The notes: a model not told the origin generated them from the sequence alone. DNA of 64,000 bases from Aquimarina mytili (GCF_016735115.1 NZ_JAERQJ010000013.1:42525-106524), one strand, 5' to 3'. Shown: positions 54,748 through 62,555, counted from the first letter of the stretch. Numbers and translations: made by a program.

Positions 54748-55881
54748 ATGGTCTCTGGCAAAAAGCATATTACATTAAAACACTTACTCATTCAAAAACA
54801 AAAGATGATTGGGTTACAGTTTTATCCGGATAAAGTGATACAGGCCTTGATTAAAGAGTTGCCAAATCCCAAATGGAGTAGGGAGTTTGGAATGGTTTAT
54901 ATTATAAATACCAAAGAAAATCTAGATATTATTTTTAACACCTTTAAGGGAATAGCCTGGATTAATGGAAGTTTCTTTTTTAAAGATAGAATGATAAACA
55001 CCAATAACCCTTCTATAGATATTACATGGTTTGAGAGGCGAAGAACAGAATCAAATTATAGAATATGCCCTCATAGTTATTTGCAAAAATTAATATTAAA
55101 AAGATATTCAAATAACACTATAAAAAGTTATGTATCTGCCTTTGAAGCTTTTATTAATTATTACAAGGATCACGAACTATTAGATATTAATGAACAGGAT
55201 ATACGGCATTATTTACAAAAACTGATACAACAAGGAAAGTCAAACTCATATATAAATCAAGCTGTAAACAGTATTAAATTTTATTATGAAATTGTTTTAG
55301 GCATGCCTAATCGATTTTATATGATAGAACGACCTCGGAAACAACAAAAGTTACCACAGGTACTATCAAAAGAAGAAATACTAGAACTTATTAACAACAC
55401 CAATAATATAAAGCATAGATGCATTGCTAGTCTTTTATACTCGGCCGGGTTACGTAGAAGCGAGTTATTACATCTAAAGCTTACAGATATTGATAGTAAG
55501 CGTATGTTAATCAGAGTCGAAAATACCAAGGGAAACAAAGATCGATATACATTGCTCTCTAACACATTGCTTAAAGACTTAAGAACGTACTACAAGCGAT
55601 GGAAACCTAAGGAATATTTGTTTGAGGGGCCAAAAGGTGGTCCCTATAGTGGTTCTAGTGTAAAAGAAATTGTGGTTAGAGCAGCAAAGAAGTCTGGAAT
55701 ATCTAAAAAAGTTACCCCACATATATTACGACATAGTTTTGCAACACATCTGTTAGAAAACGGTACTGATCTAAGGTATATACAGAGCTTACTAGGACAT
55801 AGTAGTAGTAAAACAACAGAGCTATATACTCACGTTGCTGTAAATAATTTTAGAATGATTAAAAATCCATTAGATTTGTAG
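54748..55881 (+). CDS. tyrosine recombinase of the cassette array (non-IntI type)
   Basis: 377 residues. Residues 1-95 are an N-terminal domain (IGLQFYPDKVIQALIKELP, KWSREFGMVYIINTKENLD) typical of Bacteroidota site-specific recombinases and absent from IntI. A SAM-like core-binding domain covers about 107-190 (LKRYSNNTIKSYVSAFEAFI). The catalytic domain has all expected residues: Arg236 in SAGLRRSELL, Lys264 in GNKDRY, His325 and Arg328 in HILRHSFATHLL, His351 in LGHSS, and Tyr360 in ELYTHV. Only 89 residues separate Arg236 from His325, as in XerC/D; IntI has about 130 because of its own insertion. It reads into the array, ending 40 bases before the first cassette. It is the only integrase in the window and most likely the enzyme that recombines the array. 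Confidence 0.93.
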   Translation: MVSGKKHITLKHLLIQKQKMIGLQFYPDKVIQALIKELPNPKWSREFGMVYIINTKENLDIIFNTFKGIAWINGSFFFKDRMINTNNPSIDITWFERRRTESNYRICPHSYLQKLILKRYSNNTIKSYVSAFEAFINYYKDHELLDINEQDIRHYLQKLIQQGKSNSYINQAVNSIKFYYEIVLGMPNRFYMIERPRKQQKLPQVLSKEEILELINNTNNIKHRCIASLLYSAGLRRSELLHLKLTDIDSKRMLIRVENTKGNKDRYTLLSNTLLKDLRTYYKRWKPKEYLFEGPKGGPYSGSSVKEIVVRAAKKSGISKKVTPHILRHSFATHLLENGTDLRYIQSLLGHSSSKTTELYTHVAVNNFRMIKNPLDL

Positions 55882-55898
55882 TCGACATAAAAAAAATA

Positions 55899-55931
55899 AT
55901 AGCAATTGTTATTATGCAATTGTTGTAGCAC
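55899..55931 (+). other. candidate attI-like site
   Basis: Directly after the recombinase stop. Two direct repeats GCAATTGTT occur at 55902-55910 and 55916-55924 (period 14), and the second overlaps the GTT of the first cassette boundary GTTGTAGCAC (55922-55931). No palindrome of attC type precedes it, as expected for an attI. A related stretch, attgctattatataattc followed by ttgtagcac, is seen upstream of the decayed cassette at about 45762-45790. Confidence 0.6.
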
Positions 55932-55952
55932 ATTAGACCAACCCAAAAACGA

Positions 55953-56531
55953 ATGAATAAAACTACAGTATTATTACTACTATTGGCAATCGGAATTATA
56001 TCCTGTAAAAATTCTGAAAAGGAATTTGATAAGCTGGAAATCGCTGAAAAATATTTCGTGGCACTTGACGAATCTAATAGTTCTAAAATGAAAGAATTAT
56101 TAACTGATAGTCTGATAACAACGATACCGAAATATGACTATGAAGTGAGATACTCTAAAAATGATTATGTAGGTAATTGGTTAAAATGGGATTCGGTGTC
56201 TGAACCAACTTATAAAGTGCTTGAAATGAATTTAGAAAACGGAACTGTCAAAGCAAAGGTTTCAAAAACTGACAAGAGGATTCTTTTCTTTATGCATAAA
56301 ACTTTTTTGTCAAATTATATTGTCAAATTTCAAAATAATAAAATAGCATCTGTAGAAGAGGAGTATTTGAATTTTGATGAGGCCACTTGGGGAAAGAACA
56401 GAAGTGAACTTCTAAATTGGACAAAAGAAAATCATCCTGAACTGAATCTAGACCATTTCATTAACATACAAAATGAATCTGGAGGTAAGAAGTTATTAAA
56501 GGCAATAGAACTTTATAAAAACAAAAAATAA
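55953..56531 (+). CDS. cassette 1: lipoprotein, NTF2-like candidate
   Basis: 192 residues with an SPII signal (lipobox IISC, Cys18). The mature part has an N-terminal helix pair (KLEIAEKYFVALDESNSSKM) followed by a mixed sheet ending KFQNNKIASVEEEYL, a pattern like NTF2/SnoaL cone folds. The gene begins 22 bases inside the cassette and its stop is 2 bases before the YAAC core. Surface or periplasmic protein; function unknown. Confidence 0.8.
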   Translation: MNKTTVLLLLLAIGIISCKNSEKEFDKLEIAEKYFVALDESNSSKMKELLTDSLITTIPKYDYEVRYSKNDYVGNWLKWDSVSEPTYKVLEMNLENGTVKAKVSKTDKRILFFMHKTFLSNYIVKFQNNKIASVEEEYLNFDEATWGKNRSELLNWTKENHPELNLDHFINIQNESGGKKLLKAIELYKNKK

Positions 56532-56532
56532 C

Positions 56533-56671
56533 GTGCTACAACACTGTGTATAATTAATTGCTTGGTCACTGCCGACTTACGAACATTCCTGCGGAATATT
56601 CTATCTGTGATTTGTTTGCTAACTTAGTTACTGAAACACGCAACTAACCATACACAAAACCGTTACCCATA
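56533..56671 (+). other. attC-like site 1 (139-bp family)
   Basis: Left GTGCTACAAC (56533-56542) equals the reverse complement of the start of cassette 1; right GTTACCCATA (56662-56671) begins cassette 2. Inner arms GTGTATAATTAATTGC and GCAACTAACCATACAC pair with two A-C mismatches. Shares family with site 7. Confidence 0.88.
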
Positions 56672-56677
56672 ATTACA

Positions 56678-57109
56678 ATGAGGACTAAAAAAGCTAAAAG
56701 GTACGATGAGCAAATTGACCGAGAAATTGAGAAAGCTGTCTCAAAATTTTCCGAACACCTTATGTCAAACTCAAAATGGGTTCGGCTTATTGACGAACTT
56801 GTTAATAATTCTGATAAGATTAAAAAACTTGAATTTAAAAAAGTTCAAAAAGATCATATTGGTGAATTGTATCTGACTGAGGACACAACTTATGGGTTTG
56901 ACTATTGGCAAAACGGATTTGAAGGTCATAATTCACTTGGTGGCTGGTTAACATTTAAAGAAATTGAATTTTTGTTTTTCCCGAGGTTTATTGATTCGGA
57001 CGAGCATCTTGAACAGGATTTGATGGAGATTGAAAATTTGATATATAAAGTCGGACAGTTCTCTCTTGATATTGACGAAAATGGAATTAAACTGATCTGT
57101 TATAAATAA
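56678..57109 (+). CDS. cassette 2: hypothetical protein (143 aa)
   Basis: 143 residues, no signal peptide. N-terminal coiled-coil-like helix (residues 8-35), then FSEHLMSNSKWVRLIDEL, a beta region with GWLTFKEIEFLFFPRF and an acidic helix (EHLEQDLMEIENLIYKV). It slightly resembles DUF6678-type small proteins, low confidence. Starts 16 bases after the cassette boundary. Confidence 0.75.
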   Translation: MRTKKAKRYDEQIDREIEKAVSKFSEHLMSNSKWVRLIDELVNNSDKIKKLEFKKVQKDHIGELYLTEDTTYGFDYWQNGFEGHNSLGGWLTFKEIEFLFFPRFIDSDEHLEQDLMEIENLIYKVGQFSLDIDENGIKLICYK

Positions 57110-57114
57110 AACAC

Positions 57115-57291
57115 TATGGGTAACACTATATATGTGATCATAGCAGCAAAGTAATCAATCGAATGGTTCTTGTATTTTTGGTAAGGCGCAATGATTGCAG
57201 AATGGAAAAGTTAGCAAACAATGCGCAGAAAAACCGAAAAGCAAGGTAACATTTTGCCCTGCTACGACACATATATTAAACGTTAACAACA
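57115..57291 (+). other. attC-like site 2 (177-bp family)
   Basis: Left TATGGGTAAC (57115-57124) is the exact reverse complement of cassette 2's first ten bases; right GTTAACAACA (57282-57291) begins cassette 3. Outer arms ATATATGTGATCATAGCAG (19 bases) and CTGCTACGACACATATAT (18 bases) pair with one extra base on the left arm and one A-C mismatch. An inner dyad GCGCAATGATTGC/GCAAACAATGCGC follows. Confidence 0.9.
57173..57180 (+). promoter_or_regulatory. -7-like element inside site 2
   Basis: TATTTTTG (TAnnTTTG) in the loop region of the palindrome, pointing toward the next cassette. The same 8 bases occur at 60391-60398 and 63188-63195. No clear -33 element. Confidence 0.3.
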
Positions 57292-57300
57292 ATTATTAAA

Positions 57301-57849
57301 ATGAAAAAAGCATTATTATTTATTAGTGTTACTTGTTTATTGTTTAATTGTACAAACGGAAAGAAAAGTGATTTTCAAGAATACATAAAATCATTGGATA
57401 CTATCGAACTTCCTTTCCAATATAATTCTACAAAAGGTTTTTTCGTAGAACAAAAATCTGAAAACTACAATCAAGATTTATATAAGAAATACAAACAATC
57501 TTGGGCAGAAAGACCTGTTGGAATATTATATAATAATGGTAAAAATATTGTTATTCCAGAAATAGTGATTGCTGATTATGCAGAAGCGCCGTATCTAATG
57601 GTTTATGATAACAATGGAAAAAAACTGGATTCTTTAAGTGTTTTTAAAAAAAGTGGGATAGACATGTTATTTGAAGCATTTGAATATGTTACTATTGACG
57701 CCAAAATGGAAATATCTGTTATAGATTCAATTTATAAATGGAAAGAAAATAAAGATAAAAATGACAGAGATCCTCTTACAAAAACTCTTTCTACTGGTAA
57801 GACAACTTATAGATTGAACGCCATCGGGAAATTTGAAATTAAAAAATAG
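57301..57849 (+). CDS. cassette 3: lipoprotein, unknown
   Basis: 182 residues, SPII signal (lipobox LFNC, Cys17). The mature protein is beta-rich (PVGILYNNGKNIVIPEIVI, PYLMVYDNNGKKLDSLSVF) and ends TTYRLNAIGKFEIKK, reminiscent of small periplasmic binding or inhibitor domains. ORF begins 19 bases into the cassette and its TAG stop overlaps the left end of the following site. Not recognised. Confidence 0.8.
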   Translation: MKKALLFISVTCLLFNCTNGKKSDFQEYIKSLDTIELPFQYNSTKGFFVEQKSENYNQDLYKKYKQSWAERPVGILYNNGKNIVIPEIVIADYAEAPYLMVYDNNGKKLDSLSVFKKSGIDMLFEAFEYVTIDAKMEISVIDSIYKWKENKDKNDRDPLTKTLSTGKTTYRLNAIGKFEIKK

Positions 57850-58049
57850 TTGTTAACATTATATATAAAATCAAAGCAAAGTTTAGTGTTAGATCGAAAG
57901 GTCATTTCCTTTTTGTAATGGCGCTAGACTTTTATAAATTAAACCTACCTACCTGGCGGATGGCAGGCGGGCAAGAAATAAAAATACACAGATAGATCGA
58001 TTGGTTCAGGTTTGCCTTGCTCTGATTCATATATTTAACGTTATACCCA
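57848..58049 (+). other. attC-like site 3 (202-bp, divergent arm family, with GC-rich insert)
   Basis: Left AGTTGTTAAC (57848-57857, 9/10 to the cassette 3 start), right GTTATACCCA (58040-58049). Arms ATATATAAAATCAAAGCAA and TTGCTCTGATTCATATAT keep pairing although both sides differ from the 177-bp family, i.e. compensatory changes, and again the left arm is one base longer. The longest site of the array because of a 32-base GC-rich block in its loop. Confidence 0.85.
57944..57975. repeat. GC-rich insert in attC-like site 3
   Basis: A 32-base stretch reading cctacctacctggcgg and then atggcaggcgggcaag, far more GC-rich than its surroundings. The motif CCTACCTACCTGGCGGATGG is one I associate with dispersed GC-rich repeats of flavobacteria. 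It sits in the central loop, where it would not break the arms. Confidence 0.6.
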
Positions 58050-58054
58050 ATTAA

Positions 58055-58516
58055 ATGAAGAATGTAATTATTCTGGATTTAGATGGAGTTTTAATATTAA
58101 CTCCCAACTGGAAATCTGATGGAATACACTCTGACGGTTATTCGGAATTTAACAGTGATTGTGTACAGAATTTGAATTCTTTAATGGATAATCTGGATGC
58201 TGAATTATGGTTAAGCTCAACAAGGCGATTAAGCAAAAACTTAGGGCAATTTCAAGAAATTTTTAAAAACCGGAATATTAAAGTACCTCTTGCTGGTTTT
58301 TTACCAGGAGGAACTTTAGGAACTGAAAGAAAAATGGAAATTGATACGTTTCTTGATCATGAACCCATTCGGAATTTCCTAATTATTGATGATGATAAAT
58401 CCCTAAACGGACTTGAATCGGACAGAAAACAATTCTGGGTCCAAACTGAACTTTTAATCGGATTCAATACTGAAAAGCTAAACGAAGCGCGGGAAATAAT
58501 AAAAAAATGGGTATAA
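58055..58516 (+). CDS. cassette 4: HAD-fold protein (HAD_SAK-like)
   Basis: 153 residues of a minimal HAD phosphatase fold: motif I ILDLDGVL (first Asp nucleophile about residue 8), motif II LSSTRR, motif IV LIIDDDKS. It lacks a cap domain. Best guess is the HAD-type domain found in Swiss-army-knife RNA repair proteins (HAD_SAK). The gene starts only 6 bases after the 10-base boundary repeat, and its stop TAA lies inside the left end of site 4 (GGGTATAAC). Phosphatase on nucleic acid termini is possible but unproven. Confidence 0.85.
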   Translation: MKNVIILDLDGVLILTPNWKSDGIHSDGYSEFNSDCVQNLNSLMDNLDAELWLSSTRRLSKNLGQFQEIFKNRNIKVPLAGFLPGGTLGTERKMEIDTFLDHEPIRNFLIIDDDKSLNGLESDRKQFWVQTELLIGFNTEKLNEAREIIKKWV

Positions 58517-58684
58517 CACTATATATGTGATCATAGCAGCAAAGTGAAGAATCGAATGGTTATTGTATTTTTATGAAGGCGCAATGCTTGCAAAAAGGAA
58601 AAGTTAGCAACCAATGCGCAGAAAAAACGAAAAACAGGGTAACATTTTGCCCTGCAACGATACATATATTAAACGTTAGCATTA
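58508..58684 (+). other. attC-like site 4 (177-bp family)
   Basis: Left TGGGTATAAC (58508-58517) equals the reverse complement of the first ten bases of cassette 4; right GTTAGCATTA (58675-58684) begins cassette 5. Arms ATATATGTGATCATAGCAG and CTGCAACGATACATATAT pair; the left arm has one extra base and the changed positions (TA versus TT) are distributed over both arms. Confidence 0.9.
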
Positions 58685-58695
58685 ATTAAATATCT

Positions 58696-59427
58696 ATGAC
58701 AAAATATATTACTTTCCTGTTTTTATTCTTACTCCTTTCTTGTGGTGAAAAAAGTGTGAATATTCTTGGTAACAAAACCATTTATTATGATACCGGTGAA
58801 ATAAAATCGAAAGGTAACGAAAAGGAAAATTTAAAACAGGGTAAATGGATTTCCTACCATAAAAATGGTAAAAAATTATCTGAGGGAAGTTACAAGGATA
58901 ACAAAAGAAATGGTGAATGGATTTTCTGGTTTGAGAATGGTGTACAACGTGCTAAATCAAATTGGAAGGAAAATTTACAACATGGAAAATTTCAAGCATG
59001 GCATGAAAATGGACAAAAAAGAACAGAATCAAACTGGATAGATGACAAACAAGACGGAAAGGTTCTTTTTTGGTGCGAAAACGGACAGTTAAAGACAGAA
59101 GCCATTATGAAAAATGGAAAATTAAATGGTGATAGGTCTGAATGGTTCTGTGATGGAACTAAAAAATCAATTGGAAGTTTTGATAATAGTAAACCGACTG
59201 GGATATATAAAATATGGTTCCAAAATGGACAACTAAATGAACAAGGGAATTATACTTCTTCTGGTCAACCTGATGGAGAAATAAAGAAATATTTTAAAAA
59301 TGGAAATTTAGAGTTTAGTGTTAAATTCCAAAATGGACTAAAAGAGGGTATTTGGAAATTTTATGATAGTTTAGGAACTGAGGTAAAAGTAGAAAACTAT
59401 AATAAAGGAAAATTGGTAAAAAACTAA
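58696..59427 (+). CDS. cassette 5: MORN/YwqK-like repeat lipoprotein
   Basis: 243 residues with an SPII signal (lipobox LLSC, Cys16). The mature part is eight or so imperfect repeats of about 21 residues of the form KxGKWIxxxxNGxxxxExxYKD, e.g. QGKWISYHKNGKKLSEGSY, NGEWIFWFENGVQRAKSNW, HGKFQAWHENGQKRTESNW. Such MORN-like repeats form an open solenoid; relatives annotated as YwqK-type antitoxins are common, but no toxin is seen nearby. The stop codon is part of site 5's left core. Confidence 0.85.
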   Translation: MTKYITFLFLFLLLSCGEKSVNILGNKTIYYDTGEIKSKGNEKENLKQGKWISYHKNGKKLSEGSYKDNKRNGEWIFWFENGVQRAKSNWKENLQHGKFQAWHENGQKRTESNWIDDKQDGKVLFWCENGQLKTEAIMKNGKLNGDRSEWFCDGTKKSIGSFDNSKPTGIYKIWFQNGQLNEQGNYTSSGQPDGEIKKYFKNGNLEFSVKFQNGLKEGIWKFYDSLGTEVKVENYNKGKLVKN

Positions 59428-59498
59428 TGCTAACAATTTGTATAATTCATATGCTCCCTTCGGGAAGCAAACGCACCATACAAGGGACGTTAGGCAAC
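59425..59498 (+). other. attC-like site 5 (74-bp short family)
   Basis: Left TAATGCTAAC (59425-59434) is the exact reverse complement of cassette 5's start; right GTTAGGCAAC (59489-59498) begins cassette 6. Arms AACAATTTGTATAATTCA and GCACCATACAAGGGACGTT, with a tight inner hairpin TGCTCCCTTCGGGAAGCA. Confidence 0.9.
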
Positions 59499-59507
59499 AT
59501 TAAGAAA

Positions 59508-60329
59508 ATGAAAATTTTAATTAACATAATTATCTTAGGACTTATCTCTTCCTATTCAGCTACAAAAACTCCTGTAATTTTAAAAGAAAGTACTTTTAAA
59601 TCTATTACTCAAGCTTCTTATAGTGCAAAAAGGAGTGGTGAATTGACCAGGGAACAAGCATTTAATCAAAGTCTTGACCTGAAGAATTTTTATAATGAAA
59701 AAGGAGAATTAATTGAATATTGGAAATATGAAATTGATGGGTCAATTTTTCAAAAGGTAGATCTAGAAAAAAATCAACAAGGGAAGTTAATTAAAAGTAC
59801 ATCATACGATAAAGAAGGAAACTTAAAAAGTTATACAAATACAGAATTTGACAGTAATGGAAATATTGTGAAATATAAAATTTACAACTCAAATAAAGAA
59901 CTGACTTCAATACAAGATAATGAATATGATTCGAACGGTAATATATTATCAGTAACGAGAACCAACGTAACTTCTAACCGAACTTTCAAAACTAAAAGCA
60001 AATACAACTTGAAAAATCAACTAATTGAAGAGACTGATTTTAAACCCAATGGTTCAATTAAAGATGTTAGGACTTTTAAGTATGATGATAAGGGTAACGA
60101 AATAGAATCTGACTTAACCAAAGCAAATGGAAATTACACTAAATTTATTTCTGAATACGACAAAAACAATAACATAATCTCCCAATATTGGTATAATAAA
60201 GATGGAAGTCAAAAGCATTGGACCTCATTTTCCTATGAATACGACGAAAATAATAATTGGATTACTAAAAAAAGATATTCAAATGGTGAATTAGGTTTTG
60301 TTTGGGAAAGAAAAATAGAATATAATTAA
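59508..60329 (+). CDS. cassette 6: exported YD-like repeat protein
   Basis: Start set at 59508 because it lies after the cassette boundary and begins an export signal (MKILINIIILGLISSYSATK); the longer ORF would start inside site 5. 273 residues. From about residue 90 to 250 there are six YD-type repeats of about 25 residues, EYDSNGNIL, KYDDKGNEI, EYDKNNNII, YEYDENNNW, resembling the RHS/YD-repeat toxins' scaffold. No toxin domain is present. Function unknown. Confidence 0.8.
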   Translation: MKILINIIILGLISSYSATKTPVILKESTFKSITQASYSAKRSGELTREQAFNQSLDLKNFYNEKGELIEYWKYEIDGSIFQKVDLEKNQQGKLIKSTSYDKEGNLKSYTNTEFDSNGNIVKYKIYNSNKELTSIQDNEYDSNGNILSVTRTNVTSNRTFKTKSKYNLKNQLIEETDFKPNGSIKDVRTFKYDDKGNEIESDLTKANGNYTKFISEYDKNNNIISQYWYNKDGSQKHWTSFSYEYDENNNWITKKRYSNGELGFVWERKIEYN

Positions 60330-60332
60330 AAC

Positions 60333-60509
60333 ATTGCCTAACAACATATATGTGATCATAGCAGCTAAGTGATCAATCGAATGGTTGTTGTATTTTTGGT
60401 AAGGCGCAATGCTTGCAATGAAGAAAAGTTAGCAACCAATGCGCAGAAAATGTCGATGGCTAGGTAACATTTTGCCCTGCTACGACACATATATAAAACG
60501 TTATCTGCA
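60333..60509 (+). other. attC-like site 6 (177-bp family)
   Basis: Left ATTGCCTAAC (60333-60342, 9/10 to cassette 6 start), right GTTATCTGCA (60500-60509). Same arms as sites 2, 4 and 10, with the same length of 177 bases. Confidence 0.9.
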
Positions 60510-60521
60510 AGAATAAATAGT

Positions 60522-60878
60522 TTGAACAAGGAAACTTCAAGATACATAATAAATTACTATGGTGGACTTCTTTCTGAACTAGAAAGTAAAGCTTACCGAC
60601 ATATCATTTCATTAGCTAAACTTGGGAATCGAAGAAAAAATAAGAAGCTTTGGGAAGTCTATGAAAAAAAAGAGTTGATTTCAAGCGATCCTAAAGTACT
60701 TGAATTAGTTAAAAATGGATCTGATGAATTTTTTAGAAATGCTGCTAAAAGAATATTAAAGGAAAATCCAGAAATTGTCTTCTTAAACAATTGTGAAAAA
60801 TGTGGAATGTTGGCGAGAACCCCAGAAGCCAGACAATGTAGACATTGTGGAAATAAATGGTTTGACAAAGGAAACTAA
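60522..60878 (+). CDS. cassette 7: zinc-ribbon protein (118 aa)
   Basis: Starts at TTG 60522, 12 bases after the boundary; the next in-frame ATG is 60661, inside the conserved-looking helical part, so TTG is preferred. 118 residues, helical N-terminal two thirds (RYIINYYGGLLSELESKAYRH, VLELVKNGSDEFFRNAAKRIL) and a C-terminal zinc ribbon CEKC...CRHCG. It may bind nucleic acid or protein; not recognised. Confidence 0.75.
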   Translation: MNKETSRYIINYYGGLLSELESKAYRHIISLAKLGNRRKNKKLWEVYEKKELISSDPKVLELVKNGSDEFFRNAAKRILKENPEIVFLNNCEKCGMLARTPEARQCRHCGNKWFDKGN

Positions 60879-60887
60879 ATATAAAAA

Positions 60888-61024
60888 TGCAGATAACACA
60901 GTGTATGAATTAATTGCGGCGGAATTTCCCTATCGGAAATTCACTTGCATTAATTATCTTTAGCAACGGCGGAAAGTACTCGTGCACTTTCTCGCAACTA
61001 ATCATACACAAAACGTTGTGCGTA
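60888..61024 (+). other. attC-like site 7 (139-bp family, 137 bp)
   Basis: Left TGCAGATAAC (60888-60897) is the exact reverse complement of cassette 7's start; right GTTGTGCGTA (61015-61024) begins cassette 8. Arms GTGTATGAATTAATTGCG and CGCAACTAATCATACAC pair with one extra A on the left arm. Confidence 0.9.
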
Positions 61025-61038
61025 AGTTGACAAATTCA

Positions 61039-61530
61039 ATGAGAAAATATACAGGCATTGTCTTTTCTTTGATTATTATCATAGAGCTTAGCTGCAAATC
61101 AAATACAAATGAAGTAAAAATGGAACAGGAAGAAAAACAAATCATAGCAATGTGCCAAGAGTTTGCTAAAAAAGCGGACGAATTGGAAAGTAAAGCATTC
61201 GGCAATTCAGACTATAAAGAGAATGGATTTGTTAGTGACTTTAATAAATTATTCGAATATTACGCATTTGGAAAACAAAACAGAACAGTATCTGGTTTAA
61301 ATTTTAGGCAGCCCCCAAGATATTCGCATGTTGAAAAGGCGGTTTCCATAGAATCAGTTAAAGTGAATAAGTCAAAATATGAGGTCTATTTTTGGGCTGA
61401 AAAGTCTTTTAATTCTATAAAATTTATAGTCCAGAAAAAAGATGATGAATGGAAATTAATAAAATTTCAAACTTGTTTAAAAGCAAATCCAAATGAAAGT
61501 GACTGTAGTTGGAGAACTCATAAACTATAA
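61039..61530 (+). CDS. cassette 8: lipoprotein, NTF2-like immunity candidate
   Basis: Start 61039, 15 bases after the boundary, gives an SPII signal (lipobox IELSC). 163 residues. Mature helices IIAMCQEFAKKADELESKAFG followed by a sheet with YEVYFWAEKSFNSIKFIVQKKDDEWKLIKF, the end pattern of NTF2-like domains, including immunity proteins of the Imm-NTF2 type. No toxin nearby. A role in defence against contact-dependent toxins is possible but not shown. Confidence 0.78.
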   Translation: MRKYTGIVFSLIIIIELSCKSNTNEVKMEQEEKQIIAMCQEFAKKADELESKAFGNSDYKENGFVSDFNKLFEYYAFGKQNRTVSGLNFRQPPRYSHVEKAVSIESVKVNKSKYEVYFWAEKSFNSIKFIVQKKDDEWKLIKFQTCLKANPNESDCSWRTHKL

Positions 61531-61536
61531 AAAGCC

Positions 61537-61735
61537 TACGCACAACACAACCTATAAACAATACGGGCTTCGGGCTTAATCGCAGGTTTGTGTATTTTTA
61601 TGAAGTTCGCAAAATCTATTGGATTTTGCTCTGAACAGGAAAAATAAATCAAAACAAAAAGATTTCGCTAAGAGCATGGCCGAAAGCAAACGATAGTTTG
61701 CCTCCGTACTGTTCATAGCTCAACCGTTAGGCTCC
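61537..61735 (+). other. attC-like site 8 (199-bp family)
   Basis: Left TACGCACAAC (61537-61546) is the exact reverse complement of cassette 8's start; right GTTAGGCTCC (61726-61735) begins cassette 9. Arms CTATAAACAATACGG and CCGTACTGTTCATAG pair with two A-C mismatches. No sequence similarity to the other families. Confidence 0.87.
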
Positions 61736-61745
61736 ATTAATCGAA

Positions 61746-62555
61746 ATGATAAACTTCAAACTAAAAAAAATAGAGGACGTAAGACCATCTGGAAGTGGAG
61801 AAAATGCTAGAATGAGTTGGTTTTGGCTTACTGATGCAGATTTGTGGTTATCGTTTAAAGGAACAAATATCTACGAATATACTAAAGAAGCGCTTGAATA
61901 CTTCGGAGATAAACCTTCACCATATAATCATTACCCTTTAGTTCGTTTTATAGAAGATTTTACGCATATTTTTATCGAAATAAACGAGTCTATTCCTGAA
62001 GAGCTGTATAAATTAACAAAAGACCTTTCAACCTTTAAAAAAGATGCTCAAAAATGGCTTGATATTTATGAAACTGATGAAAATGAGTATAGCGACTTTT
62101 ATTTTGAAGAATATGATAATTTAATTTCTTGGACTTATAAGAGGACTTTTGATTCTGGACATTTAATTGGAGGTCCTCATTTATCATTTTACAGAAATGA
62201 CAATAAAATAAGAATAGTATGGGATGTTAGTCACAAACTTGACAACGGAGTTGATTTGTGGACAGCAAAAGATGGCTTTGTTGAATTAGATTTTCCTGAT
62301 TTTATTGAGATGGTAAAGGACTTTGGAATTAGATTTTTTAAAGAAATGGACAAACAAGTAGAACTAGCAGTTCAAAAAGACTGGAAAACTGTTCAAATTG
62401 ACAAAAAACGATTATTAGAAGAACATAAAGAAAGAGAAGAAGAATTTAAAAATCAATTGAGTTTGTTAAAACAAGAAATGAATAACAAAACTGACTGGAG
62501 TTTAGTTACTGACCTATATTCTCGAATGAAAAATGAAATAAAAACGAAAGCCTAA
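61746..62555 (+). CDS. cassette 9: DUF5984-like protein
   Basis: 269 residues, cytosolic. N-terminal FKLKKIEDVRPSGSGENARMSWFWLTDADLW resembles the DUF5984 start (a family often found as immunity or defence accessory protein). C-terminal about 60 residues form a coiled coil (HKEREEEFKNQLSLLKQEM). The stop TAA overlaps the left end of site 9. Function unknown; immunity-like role speculative. Confidence 0.78.
   Translation: MINFKLKKIEDVRPSGSGENARMSWFWLTDADLWLSFKGTNIYEYTKEALEYFGDKPSPYNHYPLVRFIEDFTHIFIEINESIPEELYKLTKDLSTFKKDAQKWLDIYETDENEYSDFYFEEYDNLISWTYKRTFDSGHLIGGPHLSFYRNDNKIRIVWDVSHKLDNGVDLWTAKDGFVELDFPDFIEMVKDFGIRFFKEMDKQVELAVQKDWKTVQIDKKRLLEEHKEREEEFKNQLSLLKQEMNNKTDWSLVTDLYSRMKNEIKTKA

Noticed and set aside
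58696..59427. Toxin-antitoxin system for the YwqK-like cassette
   Set aside because: Only repeats and a lipobox are seen; no toxin gene is adjacent and the neighbours belong to separate cassettes.
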